The position numbers and the translations under genes are program-made. Shown here piece after piece: positions 1 to 7,102 of a stretch of DNA of 64,000 bases (its first letter is position 1; the number at the start of each line of letters is the position of its first letter). The notes beneath the pieces were generated by a model. That model ran no database searches, had not been told where the DNA came from, and saw nothing but the letters and a program-made list of their open reading frames with translations. Origin of the DNA: Ignavibacteriota bacterium (lineage in GTDB: Bacteria; Bacteroidota; Ignavibacteria; Ignavibacteriales; Melioribacteraceae); assembly GCA_013112585.1 (NCBI GenBank), contig JABFGH010000004.1, positions 205,169 through 269,168 on the forward strand, read 5' to 3'.

Positions 1-1
1 C

Positions 2-226
2 TTTTCATTGATGGGATTGTTGGAATCAGTAAAAGAAAATTATGAAGCAGCCTTAAAGTACTTTGAACAAGCAGATAGGGATGATCCATTCAATTGGTAT
101 TATATGGCTAAAGCATATCAAAAATTAGGATATTTAGAAACCGCAACGGAACTAATTGTTAAAATTTCGAATTGGAATGAAAACAACCTTAGTTATGCAA
201 TAGTAAAATTGCATTTAAAGCAATAG
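2..226 (+). CDS. TPR-repeat protein, C-terminal fragment (cut by window start)
   Basis: The reading frame is already open at base 2 and runs to a TAG at 224-226, so only the last ~74 residues are present. They contain at least one tetratricopeptide helix pair (NYEAALKYFEQADRDDP, then WYYMAKAYQKLGYLETATEL), the usual A-x-x-Y-F-x-x-A pattern of a protein-protein interaction scaffold. The first in-window candidate starts (TTG at 8, ATG at 11) have no ribosome-binding site and lie inside a repeat, so the true start is upstream. The function of the full protein cannot be told from this tail. Confidence 0.7.
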   Translation, partial: FSLMGLLESVKENYEAALKYFEQADRDDPFNWYYMAKAYQKLGYLETATELIVKISNWNENNLSYAIVKLHLKQ

Positions 227-260
227 GCAATTAGTTAATTTTATTTTGAAAGGAAAAAAT

Positions 261-542
261 ATGAAAGCAGTTTGGAACAATAAGGTAATAGCAGAAAGCG
301 ATAATACAATAGTTGTTGAAGGAAATCATTATTTCCCTCCGGCTGATGTGAATAAAGAATATTTTGAAGAAAGCGATACATCATCAACATGCCCTTGGAA
401 GGGTAAAGCAAGTTATTACACAATTAATATCGACGGCAAAATAAATGAAGATGCAGCCTGGTATTATCCGCAGCCTAAAGAAGCCGCTGCAGAAATAAAA
501 AATCATGTAGCTTTTTGGAAGGGAGTTGAAGTAACCGAATAA
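261..542 (+). CDS. DUF427 domain protein
   Basis: This 93-residue protein matches the DUF427 family, small single-domain proteins of unknown biochemical role. Family landmarks are the opening MKAVWNNKVIAESDNTIVVE, the central YFPPADVN and the CPWKGKASYY segment, then AAWYYPQPKEAA near the end. The ATG at 261 is chosen over an in-frame TTG at 246 because an AAGGAAAA ribosome-binding site sits just before it. It lacks a signal peptide or membrane segment and should be cytoplasmic. It stands alone on the plus strand and is followed by a bidirectional terminator. Confidence 0.85.
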   Translation: MKAVWNNKVIAESDNTIVVEGNHYFPPADVNKEYFEESDTSSTCPWKGKASYYTINIDGKINEDAAWYYPQPKEAAAEIKNHVAFWKGVEVTE

Positions 543-547
543 ATTTT

Positions 548-1135
548 TTATCCTAAAAAGGGGAGAAAAAACCCGCTCCCTTTTTTGTATTCATCCCAAT
601 CTTTATTAAAAACCTCACTTAAGAGATTATCTTCTAATTTAGCCCTTAAAATAAAAAGAGGTAGAAGAATAAAAATCACAGCAGGCAGAACTAAGAAACT
701 TAACAATGCTAATCCGGCGCCTATATCGCTAAGAACTTGAAACAAATATTGAGGATGCCTTACACTTTTATAAATACCGCTTGTAATAAGCCGATGAGAT
801 TTATATACCGCTACTTCAGTGGAATAATATTCGCCTAAAGTTTTGAATGATACCGTTTGCAGCCACGAAAAAACAACAAACATTACCAGCCCAATTATTC
901 TTATAAAATTATAATTATCATAAGCTTTATAATCCAAAGTACCGATACTAAAAACACCTAAAATTTCAAAAATTATAATAAGAGCGGAAACATTAAGAGG
1001 TACTTTCTGCAAATAGGATTTCGGTCGTTTACTCACATTAACCACTTTTCCTTTCATTCCCTTTTTTGAACCTGAAAAGTTAGCAGCCATAGAAACGAAG
1101 AGCGCAACACCAAATAGTATATTTATGGGGTCCAT
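548..1135 (-). CDS. Isoprenylcysteine carboxyl methyltransferase-like membrane protein
   Basis: The 195-residue protein has four to five hydrophobic segments (about residues 5-20, 45-68, 78-97, 137-165) and the ICMT/PEMT signature region LITSGIYKSVRHPQYLFQV (about 115-133), followed by a C-terminal amphipathic tail ending DWDEYKKGSGFFLPFLG. Members transfer a methyl group from S-adenosylmethionine to lipids, isoprenoid thiols or other membrane substrates; the bacterial substrates are mostly unknown. The ATG at 1133-1135 is preceded on the minus strand by AGGAAAA. The 3' end overlaps the DUF427 terminator. There is no functional link to its neighbours. Confidence 0.75.
   Translation of the reverse strand: MDPINILFGVALFVSMAANFSGSKKGMKGKVVNVSKRPKSYLQKVPLNVSALIIIFEILGVFSIGTLDYKAYDNYNFIRIIGLVMFVVFSWLQTVSFKTLGEYYSTEVAVYKSHRLITSGIYKSVRHPQYLFQVLSDIGAGLALLSFLVLPAVIFILLPLFILRAKLEDNLLSEVFNKDWDEYKKGSGFFLPFLG
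555..586. terminator. Bidirectional Rho-independent terminator
   Basis: An A-rich run, GGGAG (561-565), a ten-base loop, CTCCC (576-580) and a T run (581-586) form a hairpin with A/T tails on both sides. It would end the DUF427 transcript on the plus strand. It lies inside the last codons of the convergent methyltransferase gene, so the same DNA is coding on the minus strand. Confidence 0.75.
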
Positions 1136-1307
1136 GATGTTTTTCCTAAAAATTGATTTATAAATGAGCTAAAAAAGCCAATTATCAAAAGATATCCGGG
1201 TGAAATAAAGATCTTAATTTTATGATTTCTACATGTCAAATTTACCTTAGATTAAGCTATTTAGCAAATAGACTTGCAATAGAGTAGATATTCCGCTAAT
1301 TAAATAC

Positions 1308-1324
1308 TTAGCACAAAATTTGCA
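1308..1324 (+). promoter_or_regulatory. Sigma-54-type (-24/-12) promoter upstream of the pilin trio
   Basis: TTAGCACAAAATTTGCA matches the sigma-54 consensus YTGGCACGRNNNTTGCW at all but two defined positions, with exact -24/-12 spacing and an intact TTGCA -12 element. The deviation that matters is AG in place of GG at -25/-24. The predicted start is near 1335, giving a leader of about 40 bases before the ATG at 1375. A gene for an NtrC-type sigma-54 activator lies immediately after this operon. Confidence 0.6.
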
Positions 1325-1374
1325 TTAAATAAGCATCATTGTAAAAGTAAGTTTTATAACTAAAAAGGAAAAAG

Positions 1375-1872
1375 ATGAATACCGGTCAGATGATGATAAC
1401 TCTTGGAGCCATGATGATACTTGGCATGGTTATTTTGAGAGTAAATAATGGCTTTTTAAGTACAAATACTGTGCTTCTTGATGCAAAATTAGGTGTGCTT
1501 GCGGTATCCCTTGCTACTTCAGTAATTGAAGAGGCAACCGGTAAAGCATTTGACGCCGAGACTGATACAAATTCAGTTAATAATCGTGCTGATTTAACTA
1601 GTTCAGGTTCATTAGGACCAGGTGCCGGTGAAGTTTATCCAGACTATAATGATTTTGATGATTTCAACGGATTAGTTTATATCAATAATACAATGCCCTC
1701 GGCAGTTTTTAAGATTGAATGTTTTGTAGGTTATATCAATCCCGTCAACCCGGAAGTATTTGTTTCAACCAGAACATGGCATAAAAAATTGATAGTGCAG
1801 GTTACCAGCGAATCAATGGAAGACGATACAGTAAGAATGAGTGCAATAAACAGTTATTTCTACTTTAGATAG
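1375..1872 (+). CDS. Pilin-like exported protein (minor pseudopilin candidate)
   Basis: The 165-residue protein starts with one long hydrophobic helix (about residues 5-24) followed by a soluble polar domain, the build of a type IV minor pilin. It lacks the usual GFTLIE processing site: the N terminus is MNTGQMMITLGAMM, with Thr where the conserved Glu+5 should be if cleavage follows Gly4. The middle (residues 55-100) is rich in Asn, Asp, Ser and Gly and probably exposed. It heads a three-gene operon with spacings of 8 and 9 bases to the next genes, each with its own AGGA-type site. RBS is AAAAAGGAAAAAG before the ATG. The role in a pilus tip complex is inferred from the operon and the protein shape. 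Confidence 0.6.
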   Translation: MNTGQMMITLGAMMILGMVILRVNNGFLSTNTVLLDAKLGVLAVSLATSVIEEATGKAFDAETDTNSVNNRADLTSSGSLGPGAGEVYPDYNDFDDFNGLVYINNTMPSAVFKIECFVGYINPVNPEVFVSTRTWHKKLIVQVTSESMEDDTVRMSAINSYFYFR

Positions 1873-1880
1873 GATTAAAA

Positions 1881-2501
1881 ATGGGATTTAGTACATTAAT
1901 AGATATTCTCGGTTCAACCCTTATCGGCGGAATGCTTCTCTTAATTCTACTTAGGTTGAATGATGCATCCGTTGAAAATACATACGTTTATGGAGGTGAA
2001 TTGATGGTTCAGCAAAATCTTGTTTCAGTAGTGGAACTGCTTGAACATGATTTTAGAAAAATTGGTTACTGTAAAGATTGGCAGCAGATACCTGATCCAT
2101 CAAAGTCCATTATAGCTGCAGATTCAAACAGTATTACATTTTTAACAGATGAAAATAATGACGGGGTTGTTGATACGATGCGATACTATACAGGACCGCC
2201 GAGTGAACTGTTGGGAACTCCTAATCCAAGAGATAGAAATTTGTACAGAATAGTAAATGGACAATCATTCCATGCAAATCTTGGGGTAACAGAACTTAAA
2301 ATGCAGTTTTTTAATGCTTTGGGAGATTCCATATTTTTCCCAATTACGGTACCAAGTGAAATTTATTCAATGCAGATAAACATTACAGTTGAGAACACTT
2401 CAGCTTATGATAGGAAGTTCAAGCTTGAAGGTGAAGATAATTATTCAACAGCTTTTTGGCGGCAGATTAGATTAGCTGCACGAAATTTAAGAAATAGATA
2501 G
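1881..2501 (+). CDS. PilW-like minor pilin
   Basis: 206 residues. The N terminus MGFSTLIDILGSTLIGGMLLL resembles a prepilin site, but has a one-residue leader (MG) and Asp near the Glu+5 place. The body follows PilW-type minor pilins: an early VVELLEHDFRKIGY helix, then NSITFLTDENNDGVVDTMRY, a calcium-loop-like Asp/Asn-rich stretch, and YRIVNGQ. Minor pilins of this type prime pilus assembly and form the tip complex. AGGATTAAAA precedes the ATG. It is the second gene of the sigma-54-type operon. Assignment rests on recognisable family motifs and on the neighbouring pilin-like genes. Confidence 0.65.
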   Translation: MGFSTLIDILGSTLIGGMLLLILLRLNDASVENTYVYGGELMVQQNLVSVVELLEHDFRKIGYCKDWQQIPDPSKSIIAADSNSITFLTDENNDGVVDTMRYYTGPPSELLGTPNPRDRNLYRIVNGQSFHANLGVTELKMQFFNALGDSIFFPITVPSEIYSMQINITVENTSAYDRKFKLEGEDNYSTAFWRQIRLAARNLRNR

Positions 2502-2510
2502 GAGTGAAAA

Positions 2511-3758
2511 ATGGGTGGTAAAGCGGCAATTCTACTCGTACTGGGCTTTAGCCTAATTTTTATGGTTGCAGGTCATAATTTTGGAAATTTATCTACACGA
2601 TCAGTAGAAAATTTAGCAAAATATTATACCCAAACTAACGCACACAATATAGCTATTAGTGCTGCTAACATGGCAGCCAGCAATATCTTTTTTGATAAAA
2701 ATTGGAATACGGGTTATACCAATGTTCCTTTCAGCAATGGAACTTTCGACGTTTCAGTTGTAACCAGCGGAACTCAAAAAAAAATTATTGCAATTGGAAG
2801 TTACCAGGATGAGCATGATACTATAGAGGTTATACTCGATCCCAGTCACTTCTCAAAATTTGGAAACTTTTACACCACAATGAGTGCGCTGCCTGCAACG
2901 GGCGATACTTTCAACGGTCCGTTTCATACAAACAGCAGTATGAAAACACATGGTACCCCGGTATTTTGGGGTAAGGTTACAAGTCGGTATTCATTAAAAA
3001 TGTATGGTTCGCCAAAAGACCCTAAATTTTACGGCGGGTACGAAAGTGGTGTTAATATTCCCTTAGAGTTTGATACCTCCGGTATGAGATTTAATGCTTC
3101 AACATCAGGGGCGGTATTTAAAGATACTGCTGGCTTGGGACGAAAAGTGGATGTAAAATTGAAGTTCAAAGCATCTGGTAATGTTGAATACAGCAGTATG
3201 ATAAATAATGATGGCGTATGGAGCCCTCCGGTTGATACTCCGCTTGTTGACCTCTCATCAAATGGAATTATATTTGTTGAAAAAGGGAATATTTTTGTGG
3301 AAGGTACCTTAAAGGGAAAGGCGACTATTGTGGCTTCTAAAAAAGGAAAATCCGGCTGCGGTAATATTTATCAGACCGATAATGTTAGATATGCCAATGA
3401 TCCTAAAGCCAATCCAAATGCTAAAGATATTCTTGGAATGGTTGCGGAGGATAATATTAGAATTAAAAAAAATCCTAATACCCTCGGTAAAGATATAATA
3501 ACTCAGGCTTCAATGTTTGCGAAAAATGGAAGTATTGGTCCCGATAATGGACTTGTGCATCAAGGAACTTTGCATAGCTGGCGTATTTTAGGAGGCTTAA
3601 TTGCAAAAACTACACGAGTAACAGCAGACTATAATTATGCAGGACAGCCAACAAACGGCTTAAAATTTGTTCATTCTTATGATGATAGGTTTATGAACAT
3701 GGTCCCGCCGAGCTTTCCTCATACTCGCTATTACGAAATTGTTTCGTGGTATGAATAA
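2511..3758 (+). CDS. PilX/DUF4900-like pilus-associated exported protein
   Basis: 415 residues with an N-terminal hydrophobic helix (MGGKAAILLVLGFSLIFMVA) and a long extracytoplasmic domain. The layout matches DUF4900-type proteins found beside minor pilins: an N-terminal helix with QTNAHNIAISAANMAASNIF like PilX, a region with FNGPFHTNSSMKTHGTPVFWGKV, and a GIIFVEKGNIFVEGTLKG beta-repeat ending. A single Cys lies near residue 284 (KSGCGNIY). It probably belongs to the pilus tip or a pilus-borne adhesin complex. It is last in the operon, has a clear AGGAGTGAAAA ribosome-binding site, and is followed by a strong terminator. Confidence 0.6.
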   Translation: MGGKAAILLVLGFSLIFMVAGHNFGNLSTRSVENLAKYYTQTNAHNIAISAANMAASNIFFDKNWNTGYTNVPFSNGTFDVSVVTSGTQKKIIAIGSYQDEHDTIEVILDPSHFSKFGNFYTTMSALPATGDTFNGPFHTNSSMKTHGTPVFWGKVTSRYSLKMYGSPKDPKFYGGYESGVNIPLEFDTSGMRFNASTSGAVFKDTAGLGRKVDVKLKFKASGNVEYSSMINNDGVWSPPVDTPLVDLSSNGIIFVEKGNIFVEGTLKGKATIVASKKGKSGCGNIYQTDNVRYANDPKANPNAKDILGMVAEDNIRIKKNPNTLGKDIITQASMFAKNGSIGPDNGLVHQGTLHSWRILGGLIAKTTRVTADYNYAGQPTNGLKFVHSYDDRFMNMVPPSFPHTRYYEIVSWYE

Positions 3759-3795
3759 ATAAAGAATTAAAAATCCCACAACCTGGTTAATGAAT

Positions 3796-3828
3796 AAAGC
3801 CCCAATCCAAAGTTGGGGTTTTATTTTT
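3796..3828 (+). terminator. Rho-independent terminator of the pilin trio operon
   Basis: CCCCAA (3800-3805) pairs with TTGGGG (3813-3818), extended by AAA/TTT, and is followed by TTTTATTTTT. It lies 38 bases after the stop codon of the DUF4900-like gene and separates that operon from the NtrC-type regulator. Confidence 0.85.
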
Positions 3829-3972
3829 CCCACTAGTTCACTCTTTGCAATACTTCATCGGTAAAATTTTCAAAAGTAAATATATTTTTATTTTTGAAGG
3901 TGTAAGAATTACCAGATTTTATTATATTGAAAATAATTTTTTGTTATATTTGGCTTAAAACCAAGGGTGATT

Positions 3973-5322
3973 ATGGATAAAAATGCAAGAATACTTATTG
4001 TTGATGATGATGAAACACTTTGTTATCTGCTGAAAGAAGAATTAGTTCAGGAAGGGTTTACTGTTGATATTGTGCATGACGGCAGCGAAGCAATTGATAA
4101 GTTAAAATTTAAGTCGTACGACTTAATGCTGCTTGATTTGGAAATGAAAATTGTTCATGGTGAAGACGTACTGAAAACGGTAAATCAAAACTACCCATCC
4201 ATTCAGGTGATAGTGCTTACCGGGAAAAGTGAAGTTAACACCGCCGTTGAATGTATGAGATTAGGCGCAAGTGATTTTTTAACAAAGCCGTATGAATTTG
4301 ATCAATTATTAGTTAGAATTGAAAAGGCACTTGACTTAAAAGAACTTGTAATTGATAACACAGTTTTAAAATCGCAAATTGCCCAAAAAGCATCATCAGA
4401 AATAATAGGCAAGAGTCCAAAATTATTAGAAGTTACTGAATTAGCAAGAAGAGCCGCCGCTTCTCATTCAAATATTTTATTAGAAGGGGAGACAGGTACC
4501 GGAAAAGAATTATTTGCAGAATTTATTCACAAAAACTCACCAAGAAATAAAAAACCTTTTGTAGTAATTAATTGTGCCTCGCTGCCCGACCAGCTTTTAG
4601 AGAGTGAACTTTTCGGATATGAAAAGGGAGCATTTACTGATGCCAAATCATCCAAGCAGGGTTTAGTTGAAATTGCCGAAGGGGGTACTTTATTTTTAGA
4701 TGAAATCGGTGAACTTAGTTTAACCTTGCAGCCGAAACTTTTAAGATTTTTAGAAAATGGAGAGTTCAGAAGGCTCGGAGGTGTAACAACTTTAAAATCG
4801 GATGTTAGAGTTATCGGCGCTACTAATAAAAACTTGATGGAGGAAGCGGAGAATAAAACTTTTAGAAGAGACCTTCTTTTCAGATTGAATGTAATAACTA
4901 TTACAATACCTCCTTTAAGGGAACGAGGGAATGATATTCTTCTGCTTGCAAAATTTTTCATTCAGAAAAAAATGCCTATTAAAACTAATAAAAAACTGAA
5001 TGCAGAATCTGAAAATGTTTTATCGGCTTATAGCTTTCCGGGCAATGTAAGGGAGTTAGATCACACAATCGAACGTGCAATAATTTTTTCGGAAAATGAT
5101 GAAATAAAAGTATCAGACTTAAACCTGCCCAAAGTTTCTTTCGGTGATGTGTCTGAAACCTTTAACGAAGCTGCTGAAGTTTTAAAACTTGATGAAATAG
5201 AAAAAATTCATATTAAGAAAGCCCTAAATCACTATAATTGGAATAGGGAAGAAACGGCAAGAATGCTTGGTATCAGTCAGAAAACTCTTTATTCAAAAAT
5301 TAAAAAATATAGTTTAAAATAA
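3973..5322 (+). CDS. NtrC-family sigma-54-dependent response regulator
   Basis: 449 residues in the classical three-domain order. The receiver domain (residues 4-118) has the acidic pocket D11-D13, phospho-acceptor D55, T83 and K105. The AAA+ domain (about 143-312) has Walker A GETGTGKE (172-179), the sigma-54 contact loop GAFTDA (219-224; Asp instead of the second Gly of GAFTGA, a common variant) and Walker B LFLDE (240-244). A Fis-type helix-turn-helix (REETARMLGISQKTLYSKI) ends the protein. The ATG at 3973, behind AAGGGTG, is preferred to GTG at 3967. The gene lies between sigma-54-type pilin genes and a kinase, so a PilR-like role in pilin transcription is likely but inferred. TATATTTG at 3945-3952 resembles a Bacteroidota -7 element. 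Confidence 0.9.
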   Translation: MDKNARILIVDDDETLCYLLKEELVQEGFTVDIVHDGSEAIDKLKFKSYDLMLLDLEMKIVHGEDVLKTVNQNYPSIQVIVLTGKSEVNTAVECMRLGASDFLTKPYEFDQLLVRIEKALDLKELVIDNTVLKSQIAQKASSEIIGKSPKLLEVTELARRAAASHSNILLEGETGTGKELFAEFIHKNSPRNKKPFVVINCASLPDQLLESELFGYEKGAFTDAKSSKQGLVEIAEGGTLFLDEIGELSLTLQPKLLRFLENGEFRRLGGVTTLKSDVRVIGATNKNLMEEAENKTFRRDLLFRLNVITITIPPLRERGNDILLLAKFFIQKKMPIKTNKKLNAESENVLSAYSFPGNVRELDHTIERAIIFSENDEIKVSDLNLPKVSFGDVSETFNEAAEVLKLDEIEKIHIKKALNHYNWNREETARMLGISQKTLYSKIKKYSLK

Positions 5323-5329
5323 ATTTTTT

Positions 5330-6430
5330 ATGCCGGAAATAAGGAACAGTAATAACAGAAAATTAGAGAAGCAGTTAAAAGCTGTTGCACATGATTTGAA
5401 TAATATTTTGTCAAGTACAATGCACAGCATAACCCTGCTCAAACAAAAAATTGAAAAGGGGACAGATGAATTTTCACTTGTTGAAATTATCGAAAGCAAT
5501 TCGAATAGAGCAGCCGATATAATAGATGTTTTATTAGATGATAAAAAATCAGTAACTCGCACCTTAAATGTTTCACGATTGTTAAACGAAGTTATACTCG
5601 CATTTTCCAGCACAATTACACCTGAATTAAAAATTAAAACTGATATTGTAGGCGAGGTTTATAAAATATTTGGAATGCGGTCGAATGTTTACAGAATTAT
5701 TATGAATCTGCTTGTTAATGCCAAGGAATCAATTGAGGGAACCGGTGAAATTTATATTTCACTTTCTAACTTAAATAATAAAAAAGCGGCGGAAATTTTC
5801 CCTAATATCAGGGAAGCAAATTATATTCAATTAAGTATTTCTGATACCGGCTGCGGAATCTCGAAAGAAAATATTAGTAAAATTTTTGTTGAAGAATATT
5901 CTACTAAAAATAAAAGCGGCATATCGGGGCTAGGACTGAATATAGTTAAAGAAATTGTAACCTCTATGGGCGGCTACATTTTTGTTGAAAGCGAACTTGA
6001 TAAGGGTTCAACATTCACGGTTCTGTTCCCCGAGTTTAAAAAGAAGGAAATGTCGAAAAAAATTGGTTTGGAAAAAACAATTTTGATTAGCGAGGATGAT
6101 AAGATTTTATTAAAACTTTTAGCCGAGCTCCTCGAATCATACAATTTTAAAGTAATTAAAACAGAAGACGGCGAGGGCTGCTTACAAGAATTTATCAGTG
6201 AAAGCAAAATTGATTTAATTATTATAGATAAAAAAATGCCAAACCTTGATGGTATTGATTGTGTTAGGAAAATTAGAGAAATGAAAATTGATGTGCCTGT
6301 AATTTTATCGTCAGGTTCAAAGGGCGAGGTAAGCAGCGGGTTATTAAAAGAATTAAAAATTGAAAAGGTTTTACATAAGCCTTACGATTTTGAGCAAATG
6401 CTTTCCTTAATTGAAGAGTTAGTTTACTGA
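5330..6430 (+). CDS. Soluble hybrid histidine kinase (NtrB-like kinase plus receiver)
   Basis: 366 residues without a membrane segment. An N-terminal dimerisation helix carries the phosphorylatable His21 in AVAHDLNNILSS, as in NtrB-type kinases. A HATPase_c domain follows with the N box NLLVNAKESI, G1 box DTGCGIS and G2 box GISGLGLNIVK (about residues 110-235). A C-terminal receiver has phospho-acceptor D300 (IIIDKKMPNLDG). It begins seven bases after the NtrC-type gene, so the two form an operon and likely a phosphorelay pair. There is no sensor domain, so the input must come from a partner or from its own receiver. Its last 12 bases overlap the convergent gene. Confidence 0.85.
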   Translation: MPEIRNSNNRKLEKQLKAVAHDLNNILSSTMHSITLLKQKIEKGTDEFSLVEIIESNSNRAADIIDVLLDDKKSVTRTLNVSRLLNEVILAFSSTITPELKIKTDIVGEVYKIFGMRSNVYRIIMNLLVNAKESIEGTGEIYISLSNLNNKKAAEIFPNIREANYIQLSISDTGCGISKENISKIFVEEYSTKNKSGISGLGLNIVKEIVTSMGGYIFVESELDKGSTFTVLFPEFKKKEMSKKIGLEKTILISEDDKILLKLLAELLESYNFKVIKTEDGEGCLQEFISESKIDLIIIDKKMPNLDGIDCVRKIREMKIDVPVILSSGSKGEVSSGLLKELKIEKVLHKPYDFEQMLSLIEELVY

Positions 6431-7102
6431 TTCTTTCTCATCTTCTGATTGGAGATTAATCATCTTTAAATTATTTAAGTAATCAATAAAAATTGGTTTT
6501 TTGATTGCACTCAACTTTTCCAGAATATCAATTATATCATGTGTAGCTTTCTCAATAAATTCTACACGCTTAATTAAAAAGTCCTTTGCCCCTTCATCCT
6601 TATTCAATTCTCTTCTTATTGCCGCAGTTGATAAATTAATTAAAGTTAAAGGCTGTTTTATTTCGTGATTTGCAGTTACAACAGTTGCATTAAAAGTTTT
6701 AACTTTTTCTAATTCAAGCAGTAAATTATTTGTTTCGCTAAATCGTAAGGCAGAATTAATTCGGGCAAGCATTTCATCGCGGTTGAAAGGTTTTTTTATG
6801 TAGTCGAATGCACCTGCGTCAAAACCCTCTTTAATATCTTCGGCATCAGTTAATGCTGTAACTAAAATTATAGGTATATTTTTAGTCTCGTCGTTCTTAA
6901 CTAATTGTCGGCAAACATCAAAGCCGGAAATATCAGGCATCATAATATCAAGTAAAATTAGATCGGGTTTTTCATCAGTTGCTTTCTGAATTCCTGTTTT
7001 ACCTTCGTAGGCAGCAATTACTTCAAAGCCCGCACGCTTCAGTCTGTCTTGTAAAATAAAAACATTATCGGGCTGATCATCGACTACTAATATTTTTTTC
7101 AT
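6419..7102 (-). CDS. Response regulator fused to a DHp (HisKA-like) domain without ATPase
   Basis: 227 residues. An N-terminal receiver (1-120) has acidic residues D8/D9, phospho-acceptor in LILLDIMMPDISG and the KKP loop. It is followed by a helical region with ATVVTANHEIKQPLTLINL, which reads like a HisKA His-box. The protein ends soon after, at about residue 227, with no N, G1 or G2 boxes, so it cannot bind ATP. It could act as a phosphotransfer node or as a decoy dimerisation partner for the large kinase. Its ATG overlaps the stop of that kinase gene (ATGA), implying translational coupling. Convergent 12-base overlap with the kinase at 5330-6430. Confidence 0.8.
   Translation of the reverse strand: MKKILVVDDQPDNVFILQDRLKRAGFEVIAAYEGKTGIQKATDEKPDLILLDIMMPDISGFDVCRQLVKNDETKNIPIILVTALTDAEDIKEGFDAGAFDYIKKPFNRDEMLARINSALRFSETNNLLLELEKVKTFNATVVTANHEIKQPLTLINLSTAAIRRELNKDEGAKDFLIKRVEFIEKATHDIIDILEKLSAIKKPIFIDYLNNLKMINLQSEDEKESVN

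Noticed and set aside
4527..4961. 144-codon antisense frame inside the NtrC-type gene
   Set aside because: It is a reverse-frame shadow of the conserved AAA+ domain, Ser/Lys-rich with no own signals.
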